Assembly (NCBI RefSeq): GCF_000472445.1
Contig: NZ_AXAJ01000001.1
Coordinates: 186,643-250,642, forward strand
DNA length: 64,000 nucleotides
Origin: Burkholderia sp. WSM2230
Lineage (GTDB): Bacteria; Pseudomonadota; Gammaproteobacteria; Burkholderiales; Burkholderiaceae
Direction of reading: 5' to 3'
Part shown: in pieces, positions 7,393 through 16,642 of the stretch
Layout: each line of letters begins with the position of its first letter
Position numbering within the stretch: position 1 is the stretch's first letter
Program-made: the position numbers and the translations under genes
Notes under the pieces: model-generated
Databases searched by the model: none
What the model was told of the DNA's origin: nothing
What the model saw: only the letters and a program-made list of their open reading frames with translations

Positions 7393-8562
7393 ATGACTGT
7401 TTCGTGCAGGTTGTCGCTCAGGCTGGTGTCGATATGTCTCGCGGCGAGCGCCGCATTCGCGTCCGCCGCGCATGCGGCCGATCCCGTCACACTCAATATC
7501 GTCGACGTGGCCGGCGATCTTCAACTCACGCAAAAGGGCTTCGAGGCCTTCAAGGCGAAGTATCCGAACCTCGTCGCCAATATCACCTACACGAACGCGC
7601 CCGCGCCGCAATTGCCCGGCAAGATCAAGGCGATGCAGGCAGCCGGCCGCTCGGACATCGACCTCGTGCTGACCGGCACCGACGCACTCGCGGCCGGCAT
7701 CGAACAGAACCTGTGGACGAAGCTACTGCCCGACAATGCGGCGCAGTTCCCCGGCGTGCTCGACAAGTACGCGCCAGGTCCGCGCAAGATGCAGGAGCTT
7801 GCGCAGGGCTTCGGCCTCGAGGTCGCCTATATGCCGGCCGGACCGCTCCTCGAATTCAACCCCGCAAAAGTCAGCGATCCGCCGAAAACGCCGGAGCAAC
7901 TGCTGCAATGGTGCAAAGCCCACCCCGACAAGCTCATCTACGCGCGTCCCGCGAACTCAGGGCCGGGCCGCACGTTTCTGATGGGCCTGCCCTATGTGCT
8001 CGGCGACAGGAATCCGCAAGATCCCATCAACGGCTGGGACAAGACCTGGGCTTTCCTCAAGCAACTGAACGAGTGCATTCCGTACTATCCGGGCGGCACG
8101 TCCGCAGTCATGAAGGAGCTTGGCGAGGGCACGCGCGACATGACGGTCACGGTGACGGGCTGGGACATCAATCCACGCGCGCTGGGCATCGTGCCCGCTG
8201 ATTTCCGCGTGCAGGCGTTCGACAACATGACGTGGGTGAACGACGCGCACTACATGGTGATTCCGAAGGGCGTGCCGAAGGAAAAACTGGACGTGCTCTA
8301 CAAGCTGATGAACTTCATGCTGGAGCCCGCGCAGCAGGCCATGACCTACGACGACGGATACTTCTATCCGGGCCCGGCGATCAAGGGCATAACCGAAGTA
8401 CAGGCGCCCGCGCATAGCCAGGAAGTCCTGAAGAAATACGGACGCCCCGAGTACGCGAAGCTGCTGGCGGAACGCCCGCATGTGTTGCCGCTCAATGCGG
8501 CGGCAATGGTCGCCGCGTTCAGGAAGTGGGACACGGAAGTCGGTGCGCAGAAGACCAAATAG
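7393..8562 (+). CDS. ABC transporter periplasmic solute-binding protein
   Basis: A 389-residue extracellular solute-binding protein of the PotD/iron-spermidine type. The N-terminus (LSLRLVSICLAASAAFASAAHAA) is a Sec signal peptide with cleavage near AHA-AD. The mature part has the two-lobe pattern of cluster D proteins. The RBS GGAGA stands seven bases ahead of the ATG. It heads a four-gene operon with an ATPase and two permeases. The ligand is not evident: polyamines, sugar-phosphates and phosphonates are all handled by relatives, and the SMP-30 lactonase upstream hints at a sugar acid. Confidence 0.88.
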   Translation: MTVSCRLSLRLVSICLAASAAFASAAHAADPVTLNIVDVAGDLQLTQKGFEAFKAKYPNLVANITYTNAPAPQLPGKIKAMQAAGRSDIDLVLTGTDALAAGIEQNLWTKLLPDNAAQFPGVLDKYAPGPRKMQELAQGFGLEVAYMPAGPLLEFNPAKVSDPPKTPEQLLQWCKAHPDKLIYARPANSGPGRTFLMGLPYVLGDRNPQDPINGWDKTWAFLKQLNECIPYYPGGTSAVMKELGEGTRDMTVTVTGWDINPRALGIVPADFRVQAFDNMTWVNDAHYMVIPKGVPKEKLDVLYKLMNFMLEPAQQAMTYDDGYFYPGPAIKGITEVQAPAHSQEVLKKYGRPEYAKLLAERPHVLPLNAAAMVAAFRKWDTEVGAQKTK

Positions 8563-8642
8563 CCAAAGCAGATAACCCGCGCTCGGACATCCATGCAAGT
8601 GCGATTCGCGCGTGACCGCTCGCGCGCATCAGGGAACCGCCC

Positions 8643-9722
8643 ATGAAGCATCACTTTGAGCAGTTGCGGCTCGATTCGGTGAGCCGCAGTTTCACGAATG
8701 CGGAAGGCCAGTCGATCGCGGCTTTGCAAGGGCTCGATCTGAACATCCGGCGCGGCGAGTTCATTGCGTTGCTTGGACCTTCTGGCTGCGGCAAGTCGAC
8801 GGCGCTGAACTGCATTGCCGGTTTGCAACCGCTGAGCGGCGGCGGCATCTGGCTCGACGACAAACGTATCGACGTATTGCCTCCGGAAAAACGCGGCTTC
8901 GGCATGGTGTTTCAGAACTACGCGCTGTTTCCGCACATGAGCGTGCTCGACAACGTCGGCTTCGGTCTGAAGATGCGAGGCGTCGGCAAAAGCGAAATGA
9001 TGCGGCGCGCGCGCGAGGCGCTGCAGCTGGTGCAGCTCGTGGGCCATGAACGGAAGCTGCCCGGGCAGCTTTCCGGCGGTCAGCAACAACGCGTGGCGAT
9101 TGCGCGCGCCATCGTGATCGAGCCGCCGCTCATTCTGATGGACGAACCGCTTTCAAATCTTGACACGAAGCTGCGCATCGAAATGCGTGCGGAGATCCGG
9201 CGCATTCATAGCCAGCTCGAACGCGCGACGCTGTACGTCACGCACGATCAGGACGAAGCTCTTTCGATGGCCGACCGCATCGTCGTGATGAGAGAGGGCG
9301 TGGTGCAACAGGTCGCCACGCCGAAAGAGGTCTACACGCGCCCGCGCAATCTGCATGTAGCGCGCTTCATGGGCTATCGCAATGTCGCCGAATTCACGCT
9401 CGAAGGCACGCAAGGCGAAGGCGTTGCGGTGAGCGCAAACGGCGTGCGTCTGATCGGCACGCCGATGGCCGCGTTCGACAGCAAACGCGTGAGTGTGGCA
9501 TTGCGTCCGGAAGACATGGAGCGTGCGGCGCCTGACGCGGAGAATGCGTTCGATGCGTTGGTCACCGTGGTCGAATATGGCGGCAACAGTTCGCTGCTAC
9601 GCGTGCAGACCGCGTTCGGCGACTTGTGGGCGCGCGTGCCCGGCGAGTTCGAAGAGGGCCAGCGCATCAGCTTGCGGGTGCCGCCGTCGCGCACGCTGGT
9701 CTATGACGCAGAGGCGGCATGA
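8643..9722 (+). CDS. ABC transporter ATP-binding protein (PotA/UgpC type)
   Basis: A 359-residue ATPase with Walker A GPSGCGKST, Q-loop VFQNYALFPHM, signature LSGGQQQR, Walker B LILMDEPLSNLD and switch His in VTHDQDEAL. A C-terminal TOBE domain of about 120 residues, usual in importers of the spermidine/maltose class, follows. It is the second gene of the operon, and its stop overlaps the next start (ATGA at 9719-9722), indicating translational coupling with the permease. Confidence 0.93.
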   Translation: MKHHFEQLRLDSVSRSFTNAEGQSIAALQGLDLNIRRGEFIALLGPSGCGKSTALNCIAGLQPLSGGGIWLDDKRIDVLPPEKRGFGMVFQNYALFPHMSVLDNVGFGLKMRGVGKSEMMRRAREALQLVQLVGHERKLPGQLSGGQQQRVAIARAIVIEPPLILMDEPLSNLDTKLRIEMRAEIRRIHSQLERATLYVTHDQDEALSMADRIVVMREGVVQQVATPKEVYTRPRNLHVARFMGYRNVAEFTLEGTQGEGVAVSANGVRLIGTPMAAFDSKRVSVALRPEDMERAAPDAENAFDALVTVVEYGGNSSLLRVQTAFGDLWARVPGEFEEGQRISLRVPPSRTLVYDAEAA

Positions 9723-10615
9723 ACTCGCCGACGTTGCCCACGCCGGTTCCACCCACTGCGCCTTTGCGGCAGCGCGACCGCAAGGCGTGGCTCGTCACGC
9801 CGGCGTTGCTCTTCATTCTCGCGTTGTTCATCTATCCGTTCGCCTACGGTCTTGCACTGTCGTTCCGGCCGATGAACGGCGGCAGTGCGTGGGCCAACTA
9901 TCTGATGTTCTTCACCGACACGTCGATGTGGCCGACCATCCTCGTCACATTGAAGCTCGCTGTGCCCGCGACGCTGATCAATGTGGGCGTGTCGGTGCCC
10001 GTCGCATTCGCGTTGCGGCGGCATTCGCGTTATCAGAAGTTCGTGACTACGTTGCTGGTGATTCCCGTCACGCTCGGCACCGTGCTGATAGCCGACGGCA
10101 TGCTCACTTACTTCGGGCCCAACGGCTGGTTCCCGCAGGCGCTGCACGGTATGCATCTCTATGCGAGCGAAGTGCGGCTCACGCATAACTTCTGGGGCGT
10201 GCTGATTTCGCTGATCGTGTCCGGTTTTCCGTTCGCGTTCCTGTTGACGCTGTCGTACGTGACCGGCATTGACCCGACGCTCGCGAGCGCCGCCGCCACG
10301 CTCGGCGCAAGCCCTTGGGAACAGTTTCGGCGCATCTACCTGCCGCTGCTGGTGCCGGGTTTGACGATGGCGGCGTGTCTTTCGTTCGTGCAGGCGTTTT
10401 CGGTGTTTCCATCGGCCGTGCTGTTGGGCGCGCCGGCGGGGCCGACACGCGTGATGTCGATTGCCGCCGCTGAAGCCGCGTTCGAAAGCTATGACTATTC
10501 GCTCGCATCCGCGATTGCGATGGTGATGGGCTTCGTGCAATTGCTGGTGGTCGCCGCCATGCTCGGCGCGCGCCGCCTGTTCTACAGCGGCCCGGCAACA
10601 GGAGGCAAAGGCTGA
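9719..10615 (+). CDS. ABC transporter permease (first of pair)
   Basis: A 298-residue inner-membrane permease with about six membrane segments. The first is PALLFILALFIYPFAYGLAL. The EAA loop is present as AAATLGASPWEQFRRIYLPLL (shown in part), the contact site for the ATPase. The start overlaps the ATPase stop, and its own stop overlaps the second permease start (TGATG at 10613-10617). It corresponds to PotB-type proteins. Confidence 0.92.
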   Translation: MNSPTLPTPVPPTAPLRQRDRKAWLVTPALLFILALFIYPFAYGLALSFRPMNGGSAWANYLMFFTDTSMWPTILVTLKLAVPATLINVGVSVPVAFALRRHSRYQKFVTTLLVIPVTLGTVLIADGMLTYFGPNGWFPQALHGMHLYASEVRLTHNFWGVLISLIVSGFPFAFLLTLSYVTGIDPTLASAAATLGASPWEQFRRIYLPLLVPGLTMAACLSFVQAFSVFPSAVLLGAPAGPTRVMSIAAAEAAFESYDYSLASAIAMVMGFVQLLVVAAMLGARRLFYSGPATGGKG

Positions 10616-11544
10616 TGACGACCGAGCATCGCGGCGCGCCGGCTTCCTGGTCCGCATCGCCATCCAGACAGCAGGGCGACGACGCCCGCGAGCCCGGCAA
10701 GCGCGTGAAGCAGCGCGCGAGCGTGCCCGGCCGCGTGTGGCGCGTGATCGTGTGGGGCGTGATGGTGTTCTTCCTCGTCAACGTTGTGTTGCTGATTGCA
10801 ACGGTGGCGGTGAATTCAATCGCGACGCGCTGGTTCGGCACTTTGCTGCCGCAGGGCTTCACGCTCCATTGGTATGCGCAGGCGTGGAGCGACTTCCAGT
10901 TGGCGAGCGTGTTGTGGGTGACGGTCGAAGTGGTGGGCGCGGTCGTGCTGCTCTCGGTGCTGCTCGGCGTGCCCGCGGCGTACGCCCTCGCGCGCGTGCA
11001 GTTTCCCGGCAAGCGCATCGCGATGCTGATTTTCCTGCTGCCCTTGATGGTGCCGCCCGTCACCTACGGCATTCCAATGGCAACGGTGATGTACAAGATC
11101 GGGCTCGCCGGCACACTGAGCGGCGTGATACTCGCGAACCTCGTGCCCGCGCTGCCCTTCGTGATTCTCGTGATGACGCCGTTCATCGAGCAGATCGATC
11201 CGAACCTCGAAGCGGCGGCGCGGATTTTCGGCGCGAACACGTTCCGCTATTTCCGCTACGTGCTGCTGCCGCTGCTCGTGCCCGGCATGCTGGCCGCCGC
11301 GCTGCTCGTGCTTGTGCGCACCATCGGCATGTTCGAGCTGACGTTTTTTACAGCGGGCCCCGCGACGCAAACGCTCGTGGTCGCGCTGTACTACGCGGTG
11401 TTTTCAACCGGCGTGCGCGCGCCGCAATCCATCGACGCGATGGCGATGATCTACATGGCGATCACGCTCATCTGGGTATTGATCGCGCTGCAGTTCGTGA
11501 GCCCCACGCAGATCGTCTCGCGCGTGAAGGAGCAGAAGCACTGA
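10615..11544 (+). CDS. ABC transporter permease (second of pair)
   Basis: A 309-residue permease, PotC-like, with a longer cytoplasmic N-terminus (about 45 residues, rich in Arg, Ser and Pro) before the first membrane helix at VWGVMVFFLVNVVLLIATV. The EAA loop reads AARIFGANTFRYFRYVLLP. It completes the SBP-ATPase-permease-permease importer. Forty-nine bases separate it from the convergent SDR gene. Confidence 0.92.
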   Translation: MTTEHRGAPASWSASPSRQQGDDAREPGKRVKQRASVPGRVWRVIVWGVMVFFLVNVVLLIATVAVNSIATRWFGTLLPQGFTLHWYAQAWSDFQLASVLWVTVEVVGAVVLLSVLLGVPAAYALARVQFPGKRIAMLIFLLPLMVPPVTYGIPMATVMYKIGLAGTLSGVILANLVPALPFVILVMTPFIEQIDPNLEAAARIFGANTFRYFRYVLLPLLVPGMLAAALLVLVRTIGMFELTFFTAGPATQTLVVALYYAVFSTGVRAPQSIDAMAMIYMAITLIWVLIALQFVSPTQIVSRVKEQKH

Positions 11545-11593
11545 GCGGCGCGCGGCGCAGCGCACGAGAGCGCCGGCGTATGTCGCTCCTGGC

Positions 11594-12199
11594 TCAGTAG
11601 CCCACGCGATAAACCCGGCCCGTCTGCGCGCCTTCCACGCTGCGCAGATAGGCTTGCGCTGCGCGTTGCGCAGTGACCGGTTCGAAGCCGCGGAAGTACG
11701 GCGCGTAACCTTCCATCGACTCGCTCAACACCGTAGGGCTGACCACGTTGATGCGGATGCCGCGCGGCAGTTCGATCGCCGCGCCGCGAACGAAGCCTTC
11801 CAGCGCGAGATTGACGGTCGTCGCATTCGCGCCCTCGCGAATGGGCTCATCGCCGATAATGCCGCTCGTCAGCGTGAACGAGCCGCCGTCGTTCACATAG
11901 TTCTGCGCCGCCAGCACCACGTTGATCTGCCCCATCAGCTTGTCGCGCAGGCCGACCCAGAACTGCTCGACACTCATTTGCGGCAGCGGGCCGAAATGCA
12001 CTTTGCCGATGGTGGTGATCACCCCGTCCACCTTGCCGATTTCGCGAAAGAGCCGCTCGACGCTCGCGGGGTCGGTGCTGTCCACCTGATACTGGCCGCG
12101 CGTCGCGCCCACCTCGACAACTTCATGGCGGGCCTTCAGCTCCGCGCTCACTGCCTGGCCGAGTGTGCCGGTGGCGCCGATCACGACGATCTTTTTCAT
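11594..12199 (-). CDS. Atypical short-chain dehydrogenase/reductase lacking the YxxxK pair
   Basis: A 201-residue Rossmann protein. The nucleotide-binding turn is GATGTLG, and FTLTSGIIGDEP and GIRINVVSPT are typical SDR strands. Where classical SDRs carry Tyr-x-x-x-Lys ahead of ALEGF, this protein reads A-T-T-V-N, so both catalytic residues are missing. It resembles a known small SDR group (Lin1944-like) with the same loss. I chose the ATG at 12199 (GGAG eight bases upstream); the frame runs 18 codons further up without an RBS. Function unknown; a binding or regulatory role, or different chemistry, is possible. Confidence 0.85.
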   Translation of the reverse strand: MKKIVVIGATGTLGQAVSAELKARHEVVEVGATRGQYQVDSTDPASVERLFREIGKVDGVITTIGKVHFGPLPQMSVEQFWVGLRDKLMGQINVVLAAQNYVNDGGSFTLTSGIIGDEPIREGANATTVNLALEGFVRGAAIELPRGIRINVVSPTVLSESMEGYAPYFRGFEPVTAQRAAQAYLRSVEGAQTGRVYRVGY

Positions 12200-12410
12200 T
12201 CGCTGCTCCGTTGAGTTTGACGTGCGGCGATTGTGCGCCGCACTGCCCGGCAAGAAAAAGCCCCGGTGGCGAGCAGGTCTCGCAACCGCCAGTTTGTAAT
12301 CGTCGAAATCCGCTAAAAACGCGCGGCCTGTTTAAACGGTGCGCGCGCCGGTATCTACCGACAAATCGGCTTTACCGGCGCGATTCAAACAAACATGCAA
12401 GAACGCCTGA

Positions 12411-12863
12411 TTATTTCACGCGATGTATTTCGATCAGGCGCGTGGGCCGCAAATGATTAAGGGCGTAATGGACGCGGCCGTGTTCTCCGCGGTTTTCGCC
12501 AGCGCGCGAATAGTCGAAAAGATCCTCCGTGGAATGCAGCGCCTGCGGCTCGAGCATGCCTTTGTCGATCACGGTATAGCCCGGCTCTAGTGCAAGCAGC
12601 AGATGATTGCCGCCGACCCGGCTGTCGAATCCCGCCATGCCATCGAGCGCTTCCGGCACGCTGTTGACGAGAGTGGCGTTGCTGGTGGTGATTTCGTCCA
12701 CCGCGATTGGGGCCTGGCCGGCAATGCGCGCGGCTTCGTGGTTCTTGCCGTCGGTGTCGACCGTGCTGTCGTGCGTGCGGTCGTTATGCAACTCGGCGCT
12801 GCATGGGCGGCTCGAACCCGTTGGTTTGCCCGCGTCTGCAGACTTGTCGATATGGCTGTTCAT
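12411..12863 (-). CDS. Hypothetical protein
   Basis: About 150 residues with no family I recognise. The first 60 are polar and probably disordered (SADAGKPTGSSRP, then many Asp, Thr and His). The rest looks folded, with GGNHLLLALEPGYTVIDKGM as the most hydrophobic part. An AGGAGA stands six bases ahead of the ATG at 12863; an in-frame ATG at 12869 is too close to it. It faces the small gene at 13141 across a 277-base region that holds a 16-bp palindrome. Confidence 0.6.
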   Translation of the reverse strand: MNSHIDKSADAGKPTGSSRPCSAELHNDRTHDSTVDTDGKNHEAARIAGQAPIAVDEITTSNATLVNSVPEALDGMAGFDSRVGGNHLLLALEPGYTVIDKGMLEPQALHSTEDLFDYSRAGENRGEHGRVHYALNHLRPTRLIEIHRVK

Positions 12864-12975
12864 ATGCATTCTCCTTTCAAGAAGTCAGGTGCCGGAACAG
12901 CAAACTCCGTACCCTTTCCTAGGCGATTGCGATCGCGCGTCTTTCGTTTTTTTTTATGAACGCGCATTTTCTACA

Positions 12976-12991
12976 GAGTATGATCATACTC
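12976..12991. promoter_or_regulatory. Perfect 16-bp palindrome GAGTATGATCATACTC
   Basis: A complete dyad with no spacer, in the intergenic region between divergent genes starting at 12863 (minus) and 13141 (plus). Its size and symmetry are those of an operator for a dimeric regulator. A run of nine T (12947-12955) lies just to its left. No regulator gene is adjacent. Confidence 0.5.
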
Positions 12992-13140
12992 CGGCGAGAG
13001 GAGGGCGGTTCAAGCGCAGCAGTTAATGCGCACCGCGCCGGTTCTACTGTGCGGAATTCTCACCGCTGTTTCCCGAGCGTGTGCGACGAACGCGGGCTTA
13101 CTCAAAACATTCTATACGGGGCCGTCAGGGCGGGTGACAT

Positions 13141-13374
13141 ATGCACTTCGATGCTGCATTCACACATCGCGGCTATTTGTTAAATTGCGCACCGGCGCGC
13201 GCCGGCGACGGCAGTTGGCAGCCGTACGTGGTCATCTCGCGGTCGAGCGACGGCGAGCTCGTCGCCAACCGTTTTTTTCCTACCGACCTGCGCTTCCGCG
13301 ACGAAGCCGCCGCCATCGCCCATGCGCGCGATTGGGCGGTGCGCTGGATCGACGCGAGCAGTGTGACCATCTGA
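13141..13374 (+). CDS. Small conserved protein, unknown function
   Basis: A 77-residue protein (MHFDAAFTHRGYLL...RDWAVRWID). Its pattern, a short beta-rich start, a FFP-x-LRF middle and a final AxxHARDWAxxWID helix, matches a group of small proteins often seen in Burkholderiales; I cannot name a function. No signal peptide. The RBS is weak (GGGTGA before ATATG). Confidence 0.6.
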   Translation: MHFDAAFTHRGYLLNCAPARAGDGSWQPYVVISRSSDGELVANRFFPTDLRFRDEAAAIAHARDWAVRWIDASSVTI

Positions 13375-13500
13375 GCGGCTCTCTGCATTCGCTCCTCCGC
13401 TCGCACGCCTTCGCGCAACGCTGCGCCAGGCTCTGCAAAACGCGGTAATCTCTCGGAACAATCACCCGATACCGTGCCCCGTCGCACGGTGCTGTCTTTT

Positions 13501-14424
13501 ATGCCTAACGTGCCTTCCCACAACTGGGGCCTCGAACAGATCGTCGCGGACCTGCGCGCCTCGCGCGAAGAACTGCATCGCACGCGGCATCCGCTCGGCA
13601 TTCGCGAGTTGCCGTCGCGCGAAGCGGTGGTCGGCATTGTCGCCGGCCTGCGCGCGGCGCTTTTCCCCACGCACTATGGCGCGCCCGATCTGACTGACGA
13701 AACCGTCGACTACTACGTCGGCCACACGCTCGAAAGCACTTTGCGTCTGCTCGCCGAACAGATTCGCCGTGCGCTGCGCTTCCTGCCTGAACACGCGCAA
13801 ACGTCGGAGGCCGAATTGCGCCAGCGCGCGTTCGAGGTTGCCCGCGAGTTCGGCACGCTGTTGCCCGGCATCCGCGCGCTGCTGGTGAGCGACATTCAGG
13901 CCGCGTTCACCGGCGACCCGGCCGCGCAGCACATCACCGAAATCCTGCTTTGCTACCCGGGCGTGTGGGCGATGACGCATCATCGGCTCGCGCATGCGCT
14001 GCATCGTCTCGGCGTGCCGTTGCTCGCGCGCTTCATCAACGAGATCGCGCACTCCGCGACCGGCATCGACATTCATCCTGGCGCGACCATTGGCCCGAGT
14101 TTTTTCATCGACCACGGCACGGGCGTCGTGATCGGCGAAACGGCGATCATCGGCGAGCATGTGCGCGTGTACCAGGCGGTGACGCTCGGTGCGAAGAGCT
14201 TTGCCGCGGATGTCGACGGCACGCTCATCAAGGGCAATGCGCGGCATCCTATCGTCGAGGACGACGTGGTGATCTACGCGGGCGCGACCATTCTCGGACG
14301 CGTGACGATTGGGCGGGGCTCGGTGATCGGCGGCAATGTGTGGCTCACGCATAGCGTGCCGCCCGGCAGCAGTGTTTCGCAAGGCAAGGTGCGCGAAGGC
14401 GAGCGCGACGAAGGGCGGCGTTGA
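13501..14424 (+). CDS. epsC: Serine O-acetyltransferase, EpsC type
   Basis: About 307 residues: an N-terminal helical region and a C-terminal left-handed beta helix of hexapeptide repeats. It should acetylate L-serine with acetyl-CoA, the first step of cysteine synthesis. IDIHPGATIGPSFFIDHGTG carries the conserved Asp and His of the CysE active site, followed by VVIGETA and a repeat region ending WLTHSVPPGS. The frame also allows GTG at 13474; neither start has a strong RBS and I prefer the ATG at 13501. The stop overlaps the AraC-type start (TGATG). Confidence 0.85.
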   Translation: MPNVPSHNWGLEQIVADLRASREELHRTRHPLGIRELPSREAVVGIVAGLRAALFPTHYGAPDLTDETVDYYVGHTLESTLRLLAEQIRRALRFLPEHAQTSEAELRQRAFEVAREFGTLLPGIRALLVSDIQAAFTGDPAAQHITEILLCYPGVWAMTHHRLAHALHRLGVPLLARFINEIAHSATGIDIHPGATIGPSFFIDHGTGVVIGETAIIGEHVRVYQAVTLGAKSFAADVDGTLIKGNARHPIVEDDVVIYAGATILGRVTIGRGSVIGGNVWLTHSVPPGSSVSQGKVREGERDEGRR

Positions 14425-15272
14425 TGCTCACGCGCGACGGGACGCGTGGCCGCGTCCACATGCCCCGTTGTGCGATAGCCGGCGTGGAGGCGACCGTGGC
14501 CGAAACCACGCGCGCGTTTCCGCGCCATTCGCATGACCGTTTCGGCGTGGGCGTGATCGTCAGCGGCGGGCATAAGTCGGCAAGCGGCCGCGGTCCCGTC
14601 GAAGCGCGCATGAACGATGTGATCACGGTCAACCCCGGCGAAGTGCACGACGGCAGTCCGCTCGACGAGCGCGGCCGCGCCTGGCACATGCTGTATTTCG
14701 AGCCGTCGATGCTGGTAGGCGCCGCAGCTGAATTGAGCGGGGCCGAGGTGCGCGAAGTCGAGCTCGCGCAGCCGGTCGTGCACGATGCGTTGCTCAAGCA
14801 TCTCTTCGAACGACTATTTGCGGTGGCGGTTCGGCCGCCTTGCGCGAGGGACAACCTCGCGCGCGAGCAGGCGTTGCTCGAGTTGATCGCGCATCTGCTG
14901 TCTACGCATGCGAGCCGTGACGCAACGCGTCATGCGCACGCGTTGGCGTCGCATTCGCTCGGCCCGATCGCGCGTGCCAAGGCACGTATCGACGACGACC
15001 CCGCCGCGCCGCTCACCCTCGCCGAGCTCGCCGGCGAAGCGGGCATCAGCCGCTTCCAGTTGCTGCGAGCTTTCGCGCACGAAACCGGTCTGCCGCCGCA
15101 CGCCTACCGGATGCAACGGCGCGTGGCGCTGGCGCGGCAACTGATAGCAAGCGGCATATCGCTCGTTGACACGGCTGCGGCAGCGGGTTTTGCCGATCAG
15201 AGTCACATGACGCGGGCTTTCGTGCGCCTCTTCGGCATCACGCCGGCGACATACGCTGCGGCCATGCGTTGA
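14424..15272 (+). CDS. AraC-family transcriptional regulator
   Basis: A 282-residue regulator with an N-terminal cupin-like sensing domain (FPRHSHDRFGVGVI; VNPGEVHDGSP) and a C-terminal AraC double helix-turn-helix (LTLAELAGEAGISRFQLLRAF; AAAAGFADQSHMTRAF, shown in part). It begins inside the stop codon of the serine acetyltransferase gene, so the two are probably translated together. Relatives often control amino-acid exporters; no exporter is adjacent here. Confidence 0.87.
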   Translation: MLTRDGTRGRVHMPRCAIAGVEATVAETTRAFPRHSHDRFGVGVIVSGGHKSASGRGPVEARMNDVITVNPGEVHDGSPLDERGRAWHMLYFEPSMLVGAAAELSGAEVREVELAQPVVHDALLKHLFERLFAVAVRPPCARDNLAREQALLELIAHLLSTHASRDATRHAHALASHSLGPIARAKARIDDDPAAPLTLAELAGEAGISRFQLLRAFAHETGLPPHAYRMQRRVALARQLIASGISLVDTAAAAGFADQSHMTRAFVRLFGITPATYAAAMR

Positions 15273-15338
15273 TGTCCATGTTGACGTTGACGAGCGCGGC
15301 CGCGGGCAACGCCTCGGCCTGAAGCTCGAAACCGCAGG

Positions 15339-15857
15339 TCACAACCTCAAATGCTTCAGCATCTCGAGCCCATGCGTGCCGGGCAGCCCCGCATGCCGGC
15401 TGACAAACCAGGCTGCGGCCCATGAAGCAGCGACCACGATTAGATCGCAGCGACCGCTGTTCCATAGATTCAACGAATGCCGTCCGGCGATCCACGGCAC
15501 GCCGAGCGGATTGGGCCAGTCGGCGAGCAGATGCATCAGGCCGCCGCATGCGAAGCCGAACGCGGGCGCCGCATAGATGGAATGCCCGAGTTGGTGATAT
15601 GAAACCGCGAGCAATGCAATCCAGCCGATGCCCCAATGCGTCAACGTACGGTGCGCGATCCACAGTCGACGCGTGCGCGACCACCATGCGACTTCGAGCC
15701 AGTCGGGCGCCGTGCTTCCCGCGACGCCTGCGATGAAGCTCATCAGCACGCCGAAATAGAAGAGGCCGTCGTGGCCGCCGCCGGTGTGCACGACAAGGGC
15801 CGCCGCAATGATGCCGGCCGCAAAACCGGTTGCGTGGTGTGCGTTGCTGGATGCCAT
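15339..15857 (-). CDS. Membrane-bound metal-dependent hydrolase family protein (YdjM-like, DUF457)
   Basis: A 172-residue inner-membrane protein with about four hydrophobic segments. The conserved HRTLTHW (after RRLWIA) and HLLADWPNPLGVP motifs, with their His and Asp residues, mark the YdjM/DUF457 family, predicted metal-dependent hydrolases of unknown substrate. Convergent with the AraC gene, 66 bases apart. Confidence 0.8.
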   Translation of the reverse strand: MASSNAHHATGFAAGIIAAALVVHTGGGHDGLFYFGVLMSFIAGVAGSTAPDWLEVAWWSRTRRLWIAHRTLTHWGIGWIALLAVSYHQLGHSIYAAPAFGFACGGLMHLLADWPNPLGVPWIAGRHSLNLWNSGRCDLIVVAASWAAAWFVSRHAGLPGTHGLEMLKHLRL

Positions 15858-15891
15858 TGGAAGTTACAGGCCGGCGCGCGGCGTATGAAGA

Positions 15892-16248
15892 TCACGTCGC
15901 GCAGCGCGCAATATTGAAGCGCATCTCTGCTTCCGGCGGATCGTCGGGCGCATTCGCCCCATGCATCACCTTGATGACAGAGCCGGCGTTCGACGGCGTC
16001 AGCGTGACGAAGTACGAATTGTTTGAGTCGGAGCCGACCGCGATTTCAGTCGCGCTGCCCACGCGCGACAGGCGCACTCGCGACAAGCGGCTTTGCAGGC
16101 AACTGGCGATATAGGCGGGCGCACGCTGCGAGGATACGTAGATCATGGGCTGCGACGGGTCGCGTGCGGAAGGTCCGCTGGACGAGCCACAAGCGGCGAG
16201 GGTCGCGATCACAACAGCAGCGGGAGCAAGCAGGAAGATTCGTTTCAT
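15892..16248 (-). CDS. Small lipoprotein, unknown function
   Basis: A 118-residue protein starting MKRIFLLAPAAVVIATLAAC, a type II signal peptide with lipobox LAAC, so Cys20 should be lipidated. The mature part has two Cys besides the lipid Cys (SCLQSRL and the C-terminal ARCAT) that might pair. A further 66 codons are open upstream but the signal peptide fixes the start at 16248. I do not recognise the family beyond a Burkholderiales-type hypothetical lipoprotein. Confidence 0.75.
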   Translation of the reverse strand: MKRIFLLAPAAVVIATLAACGSSSGPSARDPSQPMIYVSSQRAPAYIASCLQSRLSRVRLSRVGSATEIAVGSDSNNSYFVTLTPSNAGSVIKVMHGANAPDDPPEAEMRFNIARCAT

Positions 16249-16642
16249 GGCGATGTCGTCGGCGTCCCCGGTCATGTGCGGGAACGTGGGGCGCGGGCGA
16301 AGCGGCAGCGCGCTCGATGCAACGATTGACGCAGCGCCATGCTTCGCGACGAAGCCGCTCTTCACGCGTGTGGCGATCATGCTGCGCGCACAATTCAATC
16401 GCGATCGGAAAGCGGACGCCCGAGTATACCGAGCGCACGCTCGCACCGTCAGTTCCGTTACAAGCTGAAACGTCGCTGCTGTTGCTGGCGGTTTTTATAC
16501 CGGCATGTCATGTGGAGGTTCAATGGCGGGATACCCGGGCGGACTTGTCCGTTCGTCAGAGTGCGGCGCTTTGCATGCGCGAGGCAGGTAGAATCGCAGG
16601 CTCGAAGTGTGTACATGTCCAGCGAAAGTGAGTGAACCTGCA
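16249..16642. other. 394-base intergenic region
   Basis: The gap between the divergent lipoprotein gene and the gene at 16643. It should hold both promoters. I see no convincing gene, repeat or RNA in it; short frames here lack an RBS and do not resemble known proteins. Confidence 0.5.

Noticed and set aside
12921..12955. GCGAT-N4-ATCGC hairpin followed by a nine-T run, possible orphan terminator or small RNA end
   Set aside because: The stem is only five bases and the T run starts several bases after it; nothing transcribed rightward is evident upstream. It may be an AT-rich promoter element for the leftward gene.
16339..16635. 98-codon frame upstream of the gene at 16643
   Set aside because: No coding-like codon pattern, no RBS and no family resemblance; the stretch is better read as promoter region.
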